Source of the DNA: Lunularia cruciata
Taxonomy: Eukaryota; Streptophyta; Marchantiopsida; Lunulariales; Lunulariaceae
Assembly (NCBI GenBank): GCA_948567375.1
Contig: OX419759.1
Coordinates: 7,470,744-7,534,743 of the forward strand
Length of the DNA stretch: 64,000 bases
Direction of reading: 5' to 3'
Within the stretch, counting starts at the first letter, position 1. Each line of letters opens with the position of its first letter. Below, one piece after another: positions 62,791-64,000 of the stretch. The translations under genes and the position numbers were made by a program. Under the pieces are notes generated by a model. The model had not been told where the DNA came from and made no database searches. It saw nothing but the letters and a program-made list of their open reading frames with translations.

Positions 62791-63149
62791 GTCCCTCTCA
62801 ACCTTCCAAAAAACTTTTGCTCCTATCACCCCAAAACCCCTTCATCGAGATCCCGAAAAACCCCTCTTCTATCTAGCACTTTCCTTTTTCTCCCAACTCT
62901 CTTTTTCCAAAACTCTTTTTGGTCCAGCAACAAACCCTTGATACTCTTTCCCTGAAATTTTTCTTCCTCTCGGTCCTCTCCTTTCTTGAAGAAAAATCTT
63001 GCCTTCCTTAACACAAGAGAAAATCCTTGAGCCTAAAGGAATACAAAACAACTACCAGTTTCCCATAGCATAAACCCTTGAGTTGTCTAACATGAAAAAT
63101 TCACACCAAATGGCACCAATAATATGTGTAGTTTATATGCCCGATGACA

Positions 63150-64000
63150 ACGCTGCCCCTTGTAAGGCTCGATGTTGCAGGTCTTCTTCATCCGGGGTAG
63201 CAATGTGGCTTCATCGTTGATAGGGTTTGTAGGCACAGGTGCCTCTCCAAGTACTTTAGTCGCAGGTATTGGGTTTTGAGACGGCTCTCCTTCTTGCATG
63301 ACTTGATCTTTCCTGAGGATTTGCACTTGACTTTGTGATGTGTCCATGGTCATCTTAATCTCTTGAAATTCATTCAACATCCCTTGCATTCCTTGCACCA
63401 ACTCTTGCAATTATGGATCCATGGTTCTTGCAACACTCAATTGCTAATGTCTACTTTAATATAGAGTCAATATGATCACTTTGGAAGGCGCATGAACTAT
63501 TGGAACTACCATTGGAACCTCAGAAGCTATCACTCGTTGATAATACTCCTCGCCAAAATTCCTAACCACAAAATCTCTAAACATTACTTTTGGTCTCACT
63601 ACATAATGGATTTCTACTTGAGTGTTGAAAGGGAGAGGATTTGGGACATGCACATCCATTTTATCATAATAGAATATAGATTATCAAATCCCACTCTCTG
63701 TGATATATCATCAGAGGTAGAATCATTGGGTTTGGTGAGTTCATCACCCTATCCATGAATTATATGCCAAAGTGATAAACTAGCGATACCCTCATTTGCT
63801 CACGCTAGATGTACATAACCTTGATGTGGAATGGAAAGTTAGGTGCAGGAAATTTTCCTCCCGGTGCATCCATCCCATCTGCTCTCTAAAGTCCTTCCTA
63901 AGTCTAACAATTACTCTATGTTCTCCACCTCAAATTACTCCGTTTCAGTAGTTCGTGCTCTTCCAAGAGGGGTGATCCACTCTCTTGGACTAAGACATTC
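63150..64000 (-). mobile_element. Element 3 (chromovirus), right fragment, gag side
   Basis: This matches element 1 at 48,357-49,206 almost base for base in length (851 against 850 bp). It resumes exactly where the left fragment stops ('ACGCTGCCCCTTGTA'), which shows that element 2 was inserted between them. The window ends 14 bases before the expected start of its 5' LTR. The frames 63,087-63,410 and 63,456-63,659 on the - strand are pieces of its gag. Confidence 0.92.

Larger units (their letters stand above)
50529..63149 (-). mobile_element. 12.6-kb Ty3/gypsy element with satellite-rich LTRs (element 2)
   Basis: Direct LTRs (50,529-53,629 and 59,568-63,149) start TGTYGGGG and end CA. PBS and PPT lie at the expected inner edges, and the internal region is 5,938 bp. 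Encoded on the - strand: gag with CCHC knuckle, protease with DSG, RT with FLDD, RNase H, and integrase with a GPF-type C-terminus but no chromodomain. Frames are broken throughout. Left flank ...ACGC and right flank ACGC... give a 4-bp match that could be the target duplication, inside element 3 gag. LTRs make up more than half of the element. Confidence 0.93.
59568..63149 (-). repeat. 5' LTR of element 2 (3,582 bp)
   Basis: It is organised like the other LTR, but with more satellite units. The length excess is 481 bp, i.e. six 80-bp units plus one base. The 5' end on the - strand reads TGTCATCGGGCATATAAAC, against TGCCATTGGGAAAATAAAC in the 3' LTR. Confidence 0.92.

Overview
The window is nuclear DNA from a land plant. 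It has one spliced, intron-rich plant gene, degenerate plastid sequence (psaB, trnG-UCC/trnR-UCU/atpA and the rrn16 leader) in an otherwise nuclear context, and nested LTR retrotransposons with plant-type primer sites. I cannot place it to genus. Long gene-free stretches and heavy retroelement content fit a large plant genome.

Layout. (1) 1-23,935 is gene-poor. I recognise no protein gene there, only copies of a dispersed repeat with a constant 'TTCTACGYGGTCGCCTTT'-like end (625, 8,196, 11,807, 19,737, and again at 30,238), degenerate tandem repeats and a perfect hairpin. (2) 23,936-29,153 holds the only convincing host gene, on the + strand. It has five coding exons whose reading frames join exactly, giving an 1,181-residue protein with a central coiled coil and three KSFD motifs spaced exactly 16 residues apart. 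(3) 29,154-37,960 has no recognisable gene. It contains two long foldbacks (33,794-33,910 and 35,021-35,281), a short hairpin and a roughly 98-bp tandem duplication. (4) About 37,970-40,086 is a decayed mosaic of plastid DNA.

(5) 41,000-64,000 is a retrotransposon nest, all on the - strand. It starts with an integrase remnant (41,987-43,204) carrying an in-frame 222-bp internal duplication. Next is a decayed but structurally complete Ty3/gypsy chromovirus (43,366-49,962; gag, protease, RT, RNase H, integrase, chromodomain, two ~742-bp LTRs, initiator-Met tRNA primer site). Abutting its 5' LTR is a second, deleted copy of the same family, split by a 12.6-kb Ty3/gypsy element (50,529-63,149). 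The LTRs of that inserted element (3,101 and 3,582 bp) are built largely from an 80-bp satellite, and their lengths differ by six repeat units.

The retroelement proteins are all broken by stops and frameshifts, so none of these elements looks autonomous. The most distinctive features are the satellite-loaded LTRs, the arrangement in which two chromovirus copies appear to share one LTR, and the long foldbacks.
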